A DNA stretch of 64,000 nucleotides from Janthinobacterium rivuli (GCF_009208735.1 NZ_WFLJ01000006.1:248001-312000), one strand, 5' to 3'; positions 1 to 11,383 are shown, counted from the first letter of the stretch. Notes: generated from the letters alone by a model not told the origin. Program-made: numbers and translations.

Positions 1-870
1 CGTTCGTCCGGCAGCCTGGTGCGCGCCGCGCAGCTGCTCAACCTGACCCAGTCGGCCCTGTCGCACCAGATCCGTTTGCTGGAAGAGCGCTACAAGGCGC
101 CCCTGTTCGAGCGCAAGTCGATGCCGATCGCGTTTACGGCCACGGGCAGCCGGCTGCTGGAGCTGGCCGACAAGCTGCTGCCCGAGATCGAGCTGGCCGA
201 GCGCGACGTGGCGCGCCTGTCGCAGGGCGACACGGGGCAGTTGCGCGTGGCGCTCGAATGCCATACCTGTTTCGACTGGCTCATGCCCGTGATGGATGCG
301 TTCCGCCAGCGCTGGCCGGAAGTGGAGATCGACCTGGTGTCGGGCTTTCACAGCGAACCGGCGGACTTGCTGCGCTCGGGCGAGGCGGACCTCGTGATCG
401 GCTCGCCGTATGGCCCCGATTTCACCGTGTTTCCCCTGTTCCGCTTTGAAATGCTGGTGGTGATGGCGCAGAAGCACCGCTTGCAGGCGCAGCGCCGGCT
501 GGTGGCGGCCGACTTCACGGGCGAAACATTAATCACCTATCCGGTGCCGGAAGAGCGTATCGACCTGATCCGCGAAGTGCTGAAGCCGGCCGGCATCGCC
601 TTCGAGCGCCGCACGGCCGAATTGACCGTGGCCGTGCTGCAGCTGGTGGCGAGCCGGCGCGGCATCGCCGCCTTGCCGAATTGGGCCATCAAGAATTACG
701 TCGATTACGACTATGTGGTGGCCCGCCCGGTGGGCGAACACGGCCTGTGGAGCGATTTGTATGTGTCCGTGCCAGATCACCTGCAGGACAAGGCGTATGT
801 GCGCGATTTCGTCAGCGTGATACGCGAGCAGTGTGCGGCCTCGCTGGACGGTATCAAGTTGTTGTCCTAA
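1..870 (+). CDS. metR: LysR-family regulator, MetR-like (5' end cut by window)
   Basis: This is a LysR-type transcription factor, probably the homocysteine-responsive activator of methionine genes. The reading frame is open from base 1, so the true start lies outside the window; the first visible residues are already the winged-helix DNA-binding domain (LNLTQSALSHQIRLLEE, then the wing with LFER). A substrate-binding domain follows, with the MetR-typical stretch ECHTCFDWLMP near residue 85 of the fragment and an aromatic and histidine-rich effector site. MetR assignment rests on this motif and on overall length, which would be about 300 residues complete. The methionine gene it would control is not in the window. 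No terminator is seen; the next element downstream is an FNR-like palindrome. Confidence 0.8.
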   Translation, partial: RSSGSLVRAAQLLNLTQSALSHQIRLLEERYKAPLFERKSMPIAFTATGSRLLELADKLLPEIELAERDVARLSQGDTGQLRVALECHTCFDWLMPVMDAFRQRWPEVEIDLVSGFHSEPADLLRSGEADLVIGSPYGPDFTVFPLFRFEMLVVMAQKHRLQAQRRLVAADFTGETLITYPVPEERIDLIREVLKPAGIAFERRTAELTVAVLQLVASRRGIAALPNWAIKNYVDYDYVVARPVGEHGLWSDLYVSVPDHLQDKAYVRDFVSVIREQCAASLDGIKLLS

Positions 871-901
871 GTGGTGTTGTATTAAAAACAAACCAACAGG
901 A

Positions 902-923
902 AACCTTGATAAATATCAAGGTT
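902..923 (+). promoter_or_regulatory. FNR/Anr-type box in a 22-bp perfect palindrome before the phasin gene
   Basis: The palindrome contains TTGATAAATATCAA (906-919), an exact match to the FNR/Anr consensus TTGAT-N4-ATCAA. Its centre (912.5) lies 41.5 bases before position 954, and a -10-like TACAGT sits at 942-947, the spacing of a class II FNR-activated promoter. The site is between the MetR-like gene and the phasin gene at 1000, so the phasin is the natural target. Site and spacing are seen; regulation is inferred. Confidence 0.7.
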
Positions 924-999
924 CAGCAATGAACCACCGCTTACAGTTGAGCACTGTGCGGCGCAACATGGCGCCGCCTACTCTTTGGAGAGGGACGAC

Positions 1000-1485
1000 A
1001 TGTTTTCATTTTCCGAACAATGGGCACGGGCCGGCAAGGCTGTGGTGGAAGCACAATTGATCAGCGCGCAAGCGTATGTCCAGGCCGCCGTCGACAGCGG
1101 CGCCAGCGTCCTGGACTTGCAGCTCGATGCGGCCCGCGCGGCGCTGGCGGCCGCTACGGTGGCGGGCAATCAGCTGCTGTCCGCGAAGGATACGCAAGCG
1201 CTGCTGGAACTGTCGCGCACGCAGTCGCAACTGGCCATCGAACGCATCGGTGCCTATGGCCGCCAGGCAAAGGAAGTTGCTCAAGAAACTAGGGAGAAAT
1301 TCGACACTGTGACAAAGGGTGAGTTTGCTGCATCGCGTCAAAAATTTGGCGAGCTGTTGCAGGTGGTAAAGCAAACCCCCGTGCCCCTGATTATTCCCTT
1401 CAATAATTTTCTAAAAACCACTTTCGGCGGCGCCGATGAAGGGTATGATAAAAATAAAAACACGCGTCCTGCTCGCCAGGCGTAA
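1000..1485 (+). CDS. phaP: Phasin family protein (PHA granule-associated)
   Basis: Phasins coat polyhydroxyalkanoate granules and control their number and size. The 161-residue product is almost entirely amphipathic helix: it starts MFSFSEQWARAGKAVVEAQ, is rich in Ala, Gln and Glu, and lacks signal or membrane segments, as expected for the phasin_2 family. The ATG at 1000 is chosen because GGAGAGGGA lies 4-12 bases before it; an in-frame start at 985 would place the ribosome site inside the gene. phaA and phaB follow on the same strand, which supports the PHA assignment. An FNR-type box lies about 80 bases upstream. Confidence 0.85.
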   Translation: MFSFSEQWARAGKAVVEAQLISAQAYVQAAVDSGASVLDLQLDAARAALAAATVAGNQLLSAKDTQALLELSRTQSQLAIERIGAYGRQAKEVAQETREKFDTVTKGEFAASRQKFGELLQVVKQTPVPLIIPFNNFLKTTFGGADEGYDKNKNTRPARQA

Positions 1486-1698
1486 GCGTGTTGCGGCCCG
1501 GCAGCGGCTATCCGCCGCGCCAGTCCGCCCGCCAGTACCGCAAGCAGGCTGTCATCGCCGCCGCCTGCGGTGCGGCGCTGGAACTGCGGCGCATGCCGCG
1601 CTAGAATGAAACACAGCTCGCTGTGACTTCCCGAATTCTAATTGGATTGTATTACCACCTTGACCTTGGCCCTCGTGGCCTGCTTATCGGAGAAATAA

Positions 1699-2877
1699 AT
1701 GGATGATGTCGTAATCGTGGCCGCCGGCCGTACCGCAGTCGGCAAATTCGGTGGCAGCCTGGCCAAGATTCCTGCGTCCGAACTGGGCGCGCATGTAATC
1801 AAGGGCTTGCTGGCACAAACCGGCATCGACCCGAACCTGATCGGCGAAGCGATCCTGGGCCAGGTGCTGACGGCCGCCGTCGGCCAGAACGCCGCGCGCC
1901 AGGCCGTCATCAAGGCTGGCTTGCCCAGCTCGATTCCGGCCTTTACCATCAACAAGGTCTGCGGCAGCGGCCTGAAGGCCACGCACCTGGCGGCGCAAGC
2001 GATCAAGTGCGGCGACGCCAACATCATCATCGCCGGCGGCCAGGAAAACATGAGCGCTTCGCCGCACGCGATGAACGGCTCGCGCGACGGTTTCCGCATG
2101 GGCGACTTCAAGATGATCGACACCATGATCGTCGACGGTCTGTGGGACGTGTACAACCAGTACCACATGGGCATCACGGCGGAAAACGTCGCCAAGAAAT
2201 ACGAAGTGACGCGCGCCGAGCAGGATGAATTCGCGCTGCAGTCGCAACTGAAGGCGGAAGCGGCGCAAAAGGCGGGCAAGTTCAAGGATGAAATCCTGCC
2301 GCTGGAAATCGCCAACAAAAAAGGCACCGTCGTCTTCGACAGCGACGAATACATCAAGCCTGGTTCGACCCTGGAATCGCTGGCCGGCCTGCGCCCCGCG
2401 TTCGCCAAGGACGGCACCGTCACGGCCGGCAACGCCTCGGGCCTGAACGACGGCGCCGCCGCCGTCATCATGATGTCCGCCTCGCAAGCGAAGGAACTGG
2501 GCTTGAAGCCGCTGGCGCGCATCAAGGCCTACGCCTCGTCGGGCCTGGACCCGGCCGTCATGGGCATGGGCCCCGTCTCCGCATCGCGCCTGTGCCTGAA
2601 AAAAGCCGGCTGGACGCATGAAGAGCTGGACCTGATGGAAATCAACGAAGCGTTTGCCGCGCAAGCGATCGCCGTCAACAAGGAAATGGGCTGGGATACC
2701 AGCAAGATCAACGTGAACGGCGGCGCGATTGCCATCGGCCACCCGATCGGCGCGTCCGGCGCGCGCATCCTGGTCACCCTGATCCACGAAATGATCCGCC
2801 GCGACGCCAAGAAAGGCCTGGCCGCGCTGTGCATCGGCGGCGGCATGGGTGTTGCCCTTGCGATTGAGCGCGATTAA
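1699..2877 (+). CDS. phaA: Acetyl-CoA C-acetyltransferase (beta-ketothiolase)
   Basis: The enzyme condenses two acetyl-CoA to acetoacetyl-CoA, the first step of poly-3-hydroxybutyrate synthesis, or runs in reverse in degradation. The 392 residues match the biosynthetic thiolase length. The catalytic triad is intact: nucleophile Cys88 in KVCGSGLKA, His348 in [10 protein letters not shown] and Cys378 in CIGGGMG. An RBS (CGGAGAA) precedes the ATG. phaB lies 142 bases downstream on the same strand, and no PHA synthase gene is adjacent. A general AtoB role cannot be excluded from sequence alone. Confidence 0.93.
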   Translation: MDDVVIVAAGRTAVGKFGGSLAKIPASELGAHVIKGLLAQTGIDPNLIGEAILGQVLTAAVGQNAARQAVIKAGLPSSIPAFTINKVCGSGLKATHLAAQAIKCGDANIIIAGGQENMSASPHAMNGSRDGFRMGDFKMIDTMIVDGLWDVYNQYHMGITAENVAKKYEVTRAEQDEFALQSQLKAEAAQKAGKFKDEILPLEIANKKGTVVFDSDEYIKPGSTLESLAGLRPAFAKDGTVTAGNASGLNDGAAAVIMMSASQAKELGLKPLARIKAYASSGLDPAVMGMGPVSASRLCLKKAGWTHEELDLMEINEAFAAQAIAVNKEMGWDTSKINVNGGAIAIGHPIGASGARILVTLIHEMIRRDAKKGLAALCIGGGMGVALAIERD

Positions 2878-3019
2878 GTAGCTGGCACGAACCCAGGCTG
2901 TTGCGCGCTGTGCGTGACGGCTTGGGGTTGTTGCGGTACGCCGCCGTCACGCGGCGGTACGGATCGCTTCAACTAAATTATTAATTTTTTAGCAACAGAA
3001 CGACACTGAGGGGATGAAA

Positions 3020-3760
3020 ATGGCAAGAGTTGCATTGGTAACTGGTGGCATGGGTGGTCTGGGCGAAGCGGTCTGTTTCAAGCTGGCGGCGCTTGGCTAT
3101 CGCGTGGTGACCACATATTCCCCGGGCAATCCGAAGGTCGAGGAGTGGCTGGCGACGACCAAGGACATGGGCTATGACTTCAAGGCGTATCCGTGCGACG
3201 TTGCCGACTACGATTCGGCGGCTGCCTGCGTGGCGGCCGTGGAAGCGGAAATCGGTCCTGTTGACGTGCTGGTGAATAACGCCGGCATCACGCGCGACAT
3301 GACGTTCAAGAAGATGGACAAGCCGAACTGGGATGCCGTGATGAGCACCAATCTCGATTCCGTCTTCAACATGACCAAGCCCGTCTGCGACGGCATGGTG
3401 GAACGCGGCTGGGGCCGCATCATCAATATCTCGTCCGTGAATGGCCAGAAGGGCGCCTTCGGCCAGACCAACTATTCGGCCGCGAAAGCCGGCATGCATG
3501 GTTTCACCAAGTCGCTGGCGCTGGAAGTGGCGCGCAAGAACGTCACCGTCAACACCATCTCGCCAGGCTACATCGGCACCAAGATGGTCATGGCGATTCC
3601 GCAGGAAGTGCTCGACAGCAAAATCATCCCGCAAATTCCGATGGCGCGCCTGGGCAAGCCGGAAGAAGTGGCCGGCCTGGTGGCCTACCTGGCTTCCGAT
3701 GAAGCCGCGTTCGTCACGGGCGCCAACATTTCCATCAACGGCGGCCAGCACATGTCGTAA
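3020..3760 (+). CDS. phaB: Acetoacetyl-CoA reductase (NADPH), SDR family
   Basis: It reduces acetoacetyl-CoA to (R)-3-hydroxybutyryl-CoA, the monomer for PHB. The 246-residue short-chain dehydrogenase has the cofactor loop TGGMGGLGEA near the N-terminus, NNAGITRD, a Ser at 138/139 (INISSVNG) and the catalytic Tyr152/Lys156 (YSAAK). The product resembles classical PhaB rather than FabG: it keeps the NNAGITRD and SVNGQKGAFGQ segments. Two ATGs occur at 3014 and 3020; the second is preferred because GAGGGG (3008-3013) abuts the first and stands six bases from the second. A clear terminator follows the stop. Confidence 0.93.
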   Translation: MARVALVTGGMGGLGEAVCFKLAALGYRVVTTYSPGNPKVEEWLATTKDMGYDFKAYPCDVADYDSAAACVAAVEAEIGPVDVLVNNAGITRDMTFKKMDKPNWDAVMSTNLDSVFNMTKPVCDGMVERGWGRIINISSVNGQKGAFGQTNYSAAKAGMHGFTKSLALEVARKNVTVNTISPGYIGTKMVMAIPQEVLDSKIIPQIPMARLGKPEEVAGLVAYLASDEAAFVTGANISINGGQHMS

Positions 3761-3783
3761 TCGTTGTTGCTGTAAAACAGAAA

Positions 3784-3807
3784 AGACAGCTGCGGCTGTC
3801 TTTTTTT
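3784..3807 (+). terminator. Rho-independent terminator after phaB
   Basis: A seven-base stem AGACAGC/GCTGTCT with loop TGCG is followed by a run of seven T. It ends the phaB transcript 23 bases after the stop codon. Confidence 0.9.
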
Positions 3808-3878
3808 ATGCTGGCGAGCAAAACAGGGCTAGCGTGCCCTTTGCCTTAAAATCAGCATTTCTCCACTGCATCATCGCC

Positions 3879-5315
3879 ATGACCCTCTTACCTGTCTTGC
3901 GCCGCGCCAGCGTGGCCGCCATCCTTTTCCTGGGCGCCAGCGCGGCCCAGGCCGGCGTCGCGTTCCACGTCACGGTGACGACCGAGCGCGTCAACCAACC
4001 CGGCGTGAACACCGGCCTGCCCGCGCGCGCCACGCAGGAAAGCGATGTCGTGCTGGGCCCGCATTACCTCAGCGTGCGTGAGGGCAAGAGCTTGTCCGTG
4101 TTTGACTTTGCCACGCGCCGCCGCTACATGATCGATACGGCGGCGTCCACCTACGACACGTATTCGCTGTTCGACGTGGCGGGTTCTCGCGCCGCTGAGC
4201 TGCGCCACCGGCAGGGTATCGCCGGCATCCTGCAGGCCGGCAAGCTGGAACAGCATGCGACCTTGCCCGTGTATGAAGAGCAGACTTTATCGGTGCAGGC
4301 GGCAAGGCGGCGCGGCGCACTGGTTCCACAGGTGCTCGATGGCGCCGTGCTGTGGTCGCTCGACGACCAGCCCCTGCTGCGCCTGGGGATCTCCGGCAGC
4401 CCCGTCAGCGGCGCCGAGGCCACGGCGTTTGCCCAGGCTCTGCGCTACACCTGGGGGTGTCATCCTCTGGTGCTGAAGATGCTGGCCGACGGCAAGCGCA
4501 TTCCCGCCGACTTCACCTTGCACTACCAGGAAGTGGGCGGCACGGTCACGCGCCATTTCCGCATCAGCCGGCTTGTCATGGACGCACCTGCCACGTATTC
4601 GCTGGCCGCCTACCGACCCCGCCCGCTGGCGGCCGATGCACCGGTGCTCGAAAGAGTGCTGGCGCAGGCGGCGCGGCTGCCGCCGCCGGGAGCGCAGGCG
4701 CATCCGGCGCTGCGGGCCGAGGCGGAAAAGCTGTTTGCCGCAGAAAAGCCCTTCGAGGCGTTTTTGACCATGCTGGAAGACCATTTTTCCACAGGCGAAC
4801 TGGTCGACAAGCTGTCGCCCCAGCAGATACTGGCCATGCAGGAATGCGAGCCCATCCACGATTTGACGCGCGCGCTGCTGGCCAAGGACCAGGACGGCAT
4901 CGCGGCCGCGCTGGCCACCGTGCAGGAATTGAGAAAGCAAGCGGGGCCGGATCAGCCCGTATTGGCCTTGTTCGAGGGGAATTTGCGCGCCAAGCTGGGG
5001 CAATGGCCGGCAGCGACCGCGCTGTATCTGCAAGTGCTGCAGGCCAAACCGCAGATGGCGGCCGTGTACCAGGACCTGGGCGACGCCTTGCTGGCGCAAT
5101 TCGATGCGCAAAACGCCTGGCGCAGCTGGGATGCGGGCCGGGCCATGGCGCCGTCGCTGCGGCAATTTCGCAAGGTCAACGATCTGGAGCGTAGCCTGCT
5201 GGCCGATTACCCTGCCTTCTTTGCCGATGGCATGGCAGGTCAGCTGCAAATTCAGCCCAGCACCAGCCGCCCGGCCAGCAAGACGAACACGGTGGGCAGC
5301 ACGAACTTGCCGTAA
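3879..5315 (+). CDS. Secreted hypothetical protein with TPR-like C-terminus
   Basis: Not recognised as a named family. The 478-residue product starts with a basic N-terminus and a hydrophobic stretch ending in AAQAG, a convincing Sec signal peptide, so it should be periplasmic. Residues from about 330 are helical and resemble tetratricopeptide repeats (for example QWPAATALYLQVLQAKP then YQDLGDALLAQ). The reading frame is open far upstream, into phaB, but the ATG at 3879 begins the signal peptide and follows the phaB terminator. The last 64 bases overlap, tail to tail, the 3' end of the LysE gene on the other strand. Confidence 0.7.
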   Translation: MTLLPVLRRASVAAILFLGASAAQAGVAFHVTVTTERVNQPGVNTGLPARATQESDVVLGPHYLSVREGKSLSVFDFATRRRYMIDTAASTYDTYSLFDVAGSRAAELRHRQGIAGILQAGKLEQHATLPVYEEQTLSVQAARRRGALVPQVLDGAVLWSLDDQPLLRLGISGSPVSGAEATAFAQALRYTWGCHPLVLKMLADGKRIPADFTLHYQEVGGTVTRHFRISRLVMDAPATYSLAAYRPRPLAADAPVLERVLAQAARLPPPGAQAHPALRAEAEKLFAAEKPFEAFLTMLEDHFSTGELVDKLSPQQILAMQECEPIHDLTRALLAKDQDGIAAALATVQELRKQAGPDQPVLALFEGNLRAKLGQWPAATALYLQVLQAKPQMAAVYQDLGDALLAQFDAQNAWRSWDAGRAMAPSLRQFRKVNDLERSLLADYPAFFADGMAGQLQIQPSTSRPASKTNTVGSTNLP

Positions 5316-5872
5316 GGCGAGGGTTTACCGCGCAGGCGGCGCGCCAGGCGCGCTGCCAGCACGGCGTACAGGGCATCGAACAGCAGGCCCACCAGCACCA
5401 GGACGGCGCCCAGGCGCAGGTATTGCATGCCGACGCTGTCGCCGCCGGTGACGAATTGCGGCAGGAACATGCTGCAAAACAGCAGTGCCTTCGGATTGAG
5501 CAGATTCGTCAGGAAGCCGCGCACCAGGCTGGCACGGGCGCCCTGCGCCGTGGCCGGGGCGGCGGCGTCCTGTGCCTTTTTGCTCGACAGTGCCGACTGC
5601 AGCAGGCGCAGCGCCAGGTACAGCAGGTAGGCGGCGCCCGCCCACTTGACCCACTGCAAGGCTTGCGGATGCGTGACCATCAGCGCCGCCAGGCCCGCGC
5701 CCGACAACGCCACGTGCACGGCGCGCGCGCCGGCGATGCCCACGGCCGTCACCAGCGCCGTGGCCACGCCGCGCGCGGCACCCGTCGCCAGCACCAGCGC
5801 CATGTCGGGGCCAGGTAATAAAAAGGCGCCGGCCAGTGCCAGCAGGTACATCAGGAAGGTAGAATCGGACAT
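5252..5872 (-). CDS. LysE/RhtB family amino-acid exporter
   Basis: An inner-membrane exporter of 206 residues, the usual length of the RhtB/LysE family, with about six hydrophobic helices. The family signature GPDMALV follows the first helix, and the segments LYLALRLLQSA and FLTNLLNPKALLF are typical of the second half. Substrate cannot be read from sequence; the family exports homoserine, threonine, leucine or lysine. It is divergent from an Lrp-type regulator 150 bases away, the classic arrangement for amino-acid-induced export. It overlaps the preceding convergent gene by 64 bases. Confidence 0.88.
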   Translation of the reverse strand: MSDSTFLMYLLALAGAFLLPGPDMALVLATGAARGVATALVTAVGIAGARAVHVALSGAGLAALMVTHPQALQWVKWAGAAYLLYLALRLLQSALSSKKAQDAAAPATAQGARASLVRGFLTNLLNPKALLFCSMFLPQFVTGGDSVGMQYLRLGAVLVLVGLLFDALYAVLAARLARRLRGKPSPYGKFVLPTVFVLLAGRLVLG

Positions 5873-6025
5873 GGCTCGGTCGAAAAGAAAAGCGGGAGCA
5901 TGCGCACGGTGCGGCCTGCTCGCCTGGCCCCATTATGTTCTTGCTGCGATGAAATGTGCTTGCTTTTCCTGCCCTGCATGCCCTAGTATTCGGGTAGATT
6001 CCACTCGTATAAAAACAAAAATTAG

Positions 6026-6508
6026 ATGAAAATTCCAGAAGTTAGCCTCGACGCCACTGATTTGCAGATACTCAGGCTGTTGCAGGACGAAGGACGGCTG
6101 TCGAATGCGCGCCTGGCCGAGCGCTTGAAACTGAGCGAAACCCCCGTCTGGCGCCGCTTGCGCCGCCTGGAAGAGGAGGGCTTTATTACCGGCTACCAGG
6201 CTTTGCTCAACCGCAAGAAGCTGGGCATCGGCCTGGTCGCGTTCGTTCGGGTCGTGTTTGCCAACCATGGCGGCGAGCAGCCTTCGCAGTTCGAGCAGGC
6301 GATCGCGACGATTCCCGAGATCCTGTCGTGCCACAACGTGGCGGGCGAAGCCGATTATTTCCTGCAAGTGGTGGCGCGCGACCTGGAAGCGTATGGCGAA
6401 TTCGTCTCGACCGTGCTGCGCCGCTTGCCGGGTGTGGCGGAAATCCAGTCCAGCCTGTCGATGCGCGAAATCAAGTCGTCGAACCGCCTGCCCTTGCTGC
6501 TGGCCTGA
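6026..6508 (+). CDS. Lrp/AsnC family transcriptional regulator
   Basis: The 160-residue protein has an N-terminal winged HTH (LDATDLQILRLLQDEGRLSNARLAER, then SETPVWRRLRRLEEEG) and a C-terminal RAM ligand-binding domain (VAFVRVVF, CHNVAGEADYFLQVVA, VAEIQSS). Lrp-type proteins sense amino acids and often control the divergent exporter, here the LysE-type gene. Start ATG at 6026 gives a normal family N-terminus. Confidence 0.9.
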   Translation: MKIPEVSLDATDLQILRLLQDEGRLSNARLAERLKLSETPVWRRLRRLEEEGFITGYQALLNRKKLGIGLVAFVRVVFANHGGEQPSQFEQAIATIPEILSCHNVAGEADYFLQVVARDLEAYGEFVSTVLRRLPGVAEIQSSLSMREIKSSNRLPLLLA

Positions 6509-6586
6509 GGCGCCGGCGGCGCACTATAATTGGAACAGTTGCCAGGATTCTTGCCTGGCGCCCTGACTGCCACTCCGAGGACCGCC

Positions 6587-7543
6587 ATGCCCGATTCTTT
6601 GTCACCCCTGTTTCCCGCCCTGACGCCGAACCGGCACGGCATGCTGGCGGTCGACGATATCCACACCATTTATTGGGAAGAGTGCGGCAATCCCGACGGC
6701 ATTCCCGTGCTGTTCCTGCATGGCGGCCCCGGCGCGGGCCTGTCGCCGCAGCACCGCCGCTTCTTCGATCCGCAGCGCTACCGCGTGATCCTGTTCGACC
6801 AGCGCGGCGCGGGCAAGTCCACGCCGCTGGGCGAATGGCGTAACAACACGACGCAGCTGCTGATCGCCGACATCGAACGCTTGCGCGCCCAGTTCGGCAT
6901 CGACCAATGGCTGGTGTTTGGCGGCTCCTGGGGCTCGACCCTGGCGCTGGCGTATGGCCAGGCGCATCCCGAGGCTTGCCTCGGTTTCGTGCTGCGCGGC
7001 ATTTTCCTGTGCACGCAGGCGGAGATCGACTGGTTCATCGAGGGCGTGCGCTGGTTTTATCCGGAACTGTACGCGGAATTCGCCGCGCCTATTCCCGCAG
7101 AGGAACGGGGCGACTTGCTGGCCGCCTACGTGAAACGCATCCTCAGCAGCGACCCCGCCGTGTACTGGCCCGCCGCGCGCGCCTGGAGCCGCTTTGAGGG
7201 CCGCCGCGTGTACCTGATGCCGCAGCCGGAAGATGCGCCGAACGATGCGCTCGACCTGGGCGTGGGCCGCCTCGAATCGCATTACATGGCCAACCTCGGT
7301 TTCTTCGAGGAAGACCAGCTGATCCGCAACATCGGGCGCATCGCGCATTTGCCGGCCGTCATCGTGCAGGGCCGCTACGACGCCATCTGCCCGCCGCTGT
7401 CGGCCTACCGCCTGCAGCAAGCCTGGCCCGGCGCGCAGCTGGACATGATCCCGGACGCGGGCCATGGCGCGCTCGAGCACGGCATCGCTTCGGCGCTGGT
7501 GCGCGCCACCGAGCGCTTCGTGCCGGGGCGCGGCTTCGCATGA
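6587..7543 (+). CDS. pip: Proline iminopeptidase
   Basis: A cytoplasmic serine aminopeptidase (family S33) that removes N-terminal proline. The 318-residue alpha/beta hydrolase has the oxyanion loop HGGPGAG, nucleophile Ser114 in GGSWGST, Asp265 in GRYDAICP and His293 in DAGHGA, all in the expected places. DQRGAGKS and the WEGRR-like segment WSRFEGRR are characteristic of this peptidase. The ATG at 6587 is preferred to upstream in-frame codons because the protein then begins like its relatives. A TATAAT at 6525-6530 may be its -10 element, though no clear -35 accompanies it. Confidence 0.93.
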   Translation: MPDSLSPLFPALTPNRHGMLAVDDIHTIYWEECGNPDGIPVLFLHGGPGAGLSPQHRRFFDPQRYRVILFDQRGAGKSTPLGEWRNNTTQLLIADIERLRAQFGIDQWLVFGGSWGSTLALAYGQAHPEACLGFVLRGIFLCTQAEIDWFIEGVRWFYPELYAEFAAPIPAEERGDLLAAYVKRILSSDPAVYWPAARAWSRFEGRRVYLMPQPEDAPNDALDLGVGRLESHYMANLGFFEEDQLIRNIGRIAHLPAVIVQGRYDAICPPLSAYRLQQAWPGAQLDMIPDAGHGALEHGIASALVRATERFVPGRGFA

Positions 7544-7551
7544 CGTTCCGG

Positions 7552-7584
7552 CACGCCGGTCGGCAAAGCGGCCAGCCGGCGTGC
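7552..7584. other. Strong GC-rich inverted repeat after pip
   Basis: CACGCCGG and CCGGCGTG arms form a near-perfect stem between pip and the DUF2721 gene. There is no T-run, so it may be a Rho-dependent or mRNA-end structure rather than an intrinsic terminator. Confidence 0.4.
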
Positions 7585-7655
7585 GCCACCTGCTACACTA
7601 TGGCCTGTGCTGGCGCCAGGGTCGGGCGCCGGTGTGAACCCACGACTTTTTATCC

Positions 7656-8096
7656 ATGAACATACAGATCGGCGACATCGGCCATATCATCCAGCTGGCG
7701 ATTGCGCCGGTTTTCCTGTTGACCGGTATCGGCACCATGCTGGTGGTGCTGACCAACCGCCTGGGCCGCATCATCGACCGCACGCGCGTGCTGGAAGACC
7801 GGCTCGACATCGGCTACAACGATTTCTATATGGATGAGCTCGATACCTTGTATCGGCGTACCCATCTGATCAACTATTCGATTTCGCTCAGCACGGCGTG
7901 CGGTTTCTTCGTCTGCGTCATCATCGCCATGCTGTTTTTGGGCGATATCCTGAACCTGACCCTGGATAAATACATCGCGGCCTTCTTTGTGCTGGCCGTG
8001 ATTTGCCTGATCGGCTGTTTTATTTATTTACTGCGCGAAATTTACCTGGCCGCGACGGCCCAGCGCATCCGGCGCCATATCCGCCCGCCACGTTGA
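7656..8096 (+). CDS. DUF2721 family membrane protein
   Basis: A small inner-membrane protein of 146 residues with three hydrophobic helices: one near residues 12-32, one near 75-95 and one near 105-128. A polar, charged loop between the first two (NRLGRIIDRTRVLEDRL) is the hallmark of the DUF2721 family. The function of this family is unknown. The C-terminus is highly basic (RIRRHIRPPR) and should face the cytoplasm. It is followed closely by a small gene on the same strand. Confidence 0.8.
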   Translation: MNIQIGDIGHIIQLAIAPVFLLTGIGTMLVVLTNRLGRIIDRTRVLEDRLDIGYNDFYMDELDTLYRRTHLINYSISLSTACGFFVCVIIAMLFLGDILNLTLDKYIAAFFVLAVICLIGCFIYLLREIYLAATAQRIRRHIRPPR

Positions 8097-8138
8097 GCGG
8101 CGCGCCGGTTTACCCTACTATTGAAGAACGAGTCCAGC

Positions 8139-8594
8139 ATGCACGATTACAAACGTCCCCCCACCCTGCACCGCTACGGCCAGCGCAGCGAACTCGAGCT
8201 GGCACTGAGCCTGGGCCAGTTCCGCCTGGCGCCGGCGGGCAATTGCCTGACCCTGAGCTTTTCGCAAGTGTGGGACAAGCAACTGTTCGACCTGTTCGCC
8301 CCGGCTGATGCCTGTCTGATCATCCACAATACGGAAGAATTCGGCGAACGCCTGCACCGCGCCGTGCAGCGCACCCTGCCCAGCTGGGCAGGCATCGATG
8401 GTCTGGTCGAATACGGCCAGCGCGCCGCCCTGGGCGCCGCCTTCACCAAGACGCGCGCCGAGGCGCCCGAGCAGGAATGGCTGTTCGCCTGGCGCTCGAT
8501 GCAGCCGCAGGCGAGCCTGAACCCCGTCACGGTGAAACTGGGCAGCCTGGAAAACTTCGCGGAAATCCGCGACCGCGATACCTATTTGGCGTAG
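8139..8594 (+). CDS. Conserved hypothetical protein
   Basis: Not recognised. A soluble 151-residue protein without signal or membrane segments. It starts MHDYKRPPTLHRYGQRSELE; ATG at 8139 is chosen over an in-frame TTG at 8121 because GAAGAACGAG lies directly upstream. It lies 42 bases after the DUF2721 gene and may share its transcript. It is convergent with the START-domain gene, only two bases apart from its end. Confidence 0.6.
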   Translation: MHDYKRPPTLHRYGQRSELELALSLGQFRLAPAGNCLTLSFSQVWDKQLFDLFAPADACLIIHNTEEFGERLHRAVQRTLPSWAGIDGLVEYGQRAALGAAFTKTRAEAPEQEWLFAWRSMQPQASLNPVTVKLGSLENFAEIRDRDTYLA

Positions 8595-8596
8595 TT

Positions 8597-9178
8597 TTAG
8601 CCGGATTTTTCCGCGTACTGGCTGTCGATGCGTGCGAGCACGGCCGCCATCATGCGCTCGATATCGCCGCGTATCATGGTCGTGCCCAGCATGCCGGGCA
8701 CATAGAAGCCGGGCATCAGCCGGCTGGAGAAGACGATGCGCGTGCCGCCCGTCTCGGGCACGGGATACAGATTCCAGCGCGACTCGTAATGCCGCATGTC
8801 GCCGGAGATCAAGGCGATGTCGATGGCCGTGAACGGTGTTTCCGTGGCCCGCACCACCAGGTGGATGGCGTGGTTCATGAACAGGAAGCGCGCCATGCCC
8901 TGCTGCTCGATGATGACTTCATTGCCGTTGCGCGACAGCACGCGGCAGGAACTGAGGTCGGGCACGAATTCAGGCATGCGCTCGTACGTCGTCAGGGTTT
9001 TCCACACGGACGCCGGCGGCGCCTGCACGCTGCCGCTGGCATCGACTTCATACATGCGCTGCCCGTCGACCTCGATGCGCTTGACCTCGACCTTCAACTT
9101 GTCCAGGCGTATCGCCTGTGCCAGCGCGGTCGCGGGGACGGCGCACAGCATCAACAGGCAGAGGAAGAGTCGCTTCAT
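8597..9178 (-). CDS. Periplasmic SRPBCC/START-like (polyketide cyclase) protein
   Basis: The 193-residue protein has a signal peptide (MKRLFLCLLMLCAVPATALAQ) and then a SRPBCC fold: YEVDASGSVQAPPASVWK, LTTYERMPEFVPDLSSC, GMARFLF and SRLMPGFYVPG are typical of the coenzyme Q-binding/cyclase-like group. Such proteins bind hydrophobic ligands; the ligand is not predictable here. The start at 9178 is set by the signal peptide, not by an in-frame start 36 bases upstream. Confidence 0.75.
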   Translation of the reverse strand: MKRLFLCLLMLCAVPATALAQAIRLDKLKVEVKRIEVDGQRMYEVDASGSVQAPPASVWKTLTTYERMPEFVPDLSSCRVLSRNGNEVIIEQQGMARFLFMNHAIHLVVRATETPFTAIDIALISGDMRHYESRWNLYPVPETGGTRIVFSSRLMPGFYVPGMLGTTMIRGDIERMMAAVLARIDSQYAEKSG

Positions 9179-9187
9179 GCCACCTAG

Positions 9188-11383
<2,196 letters not shown>

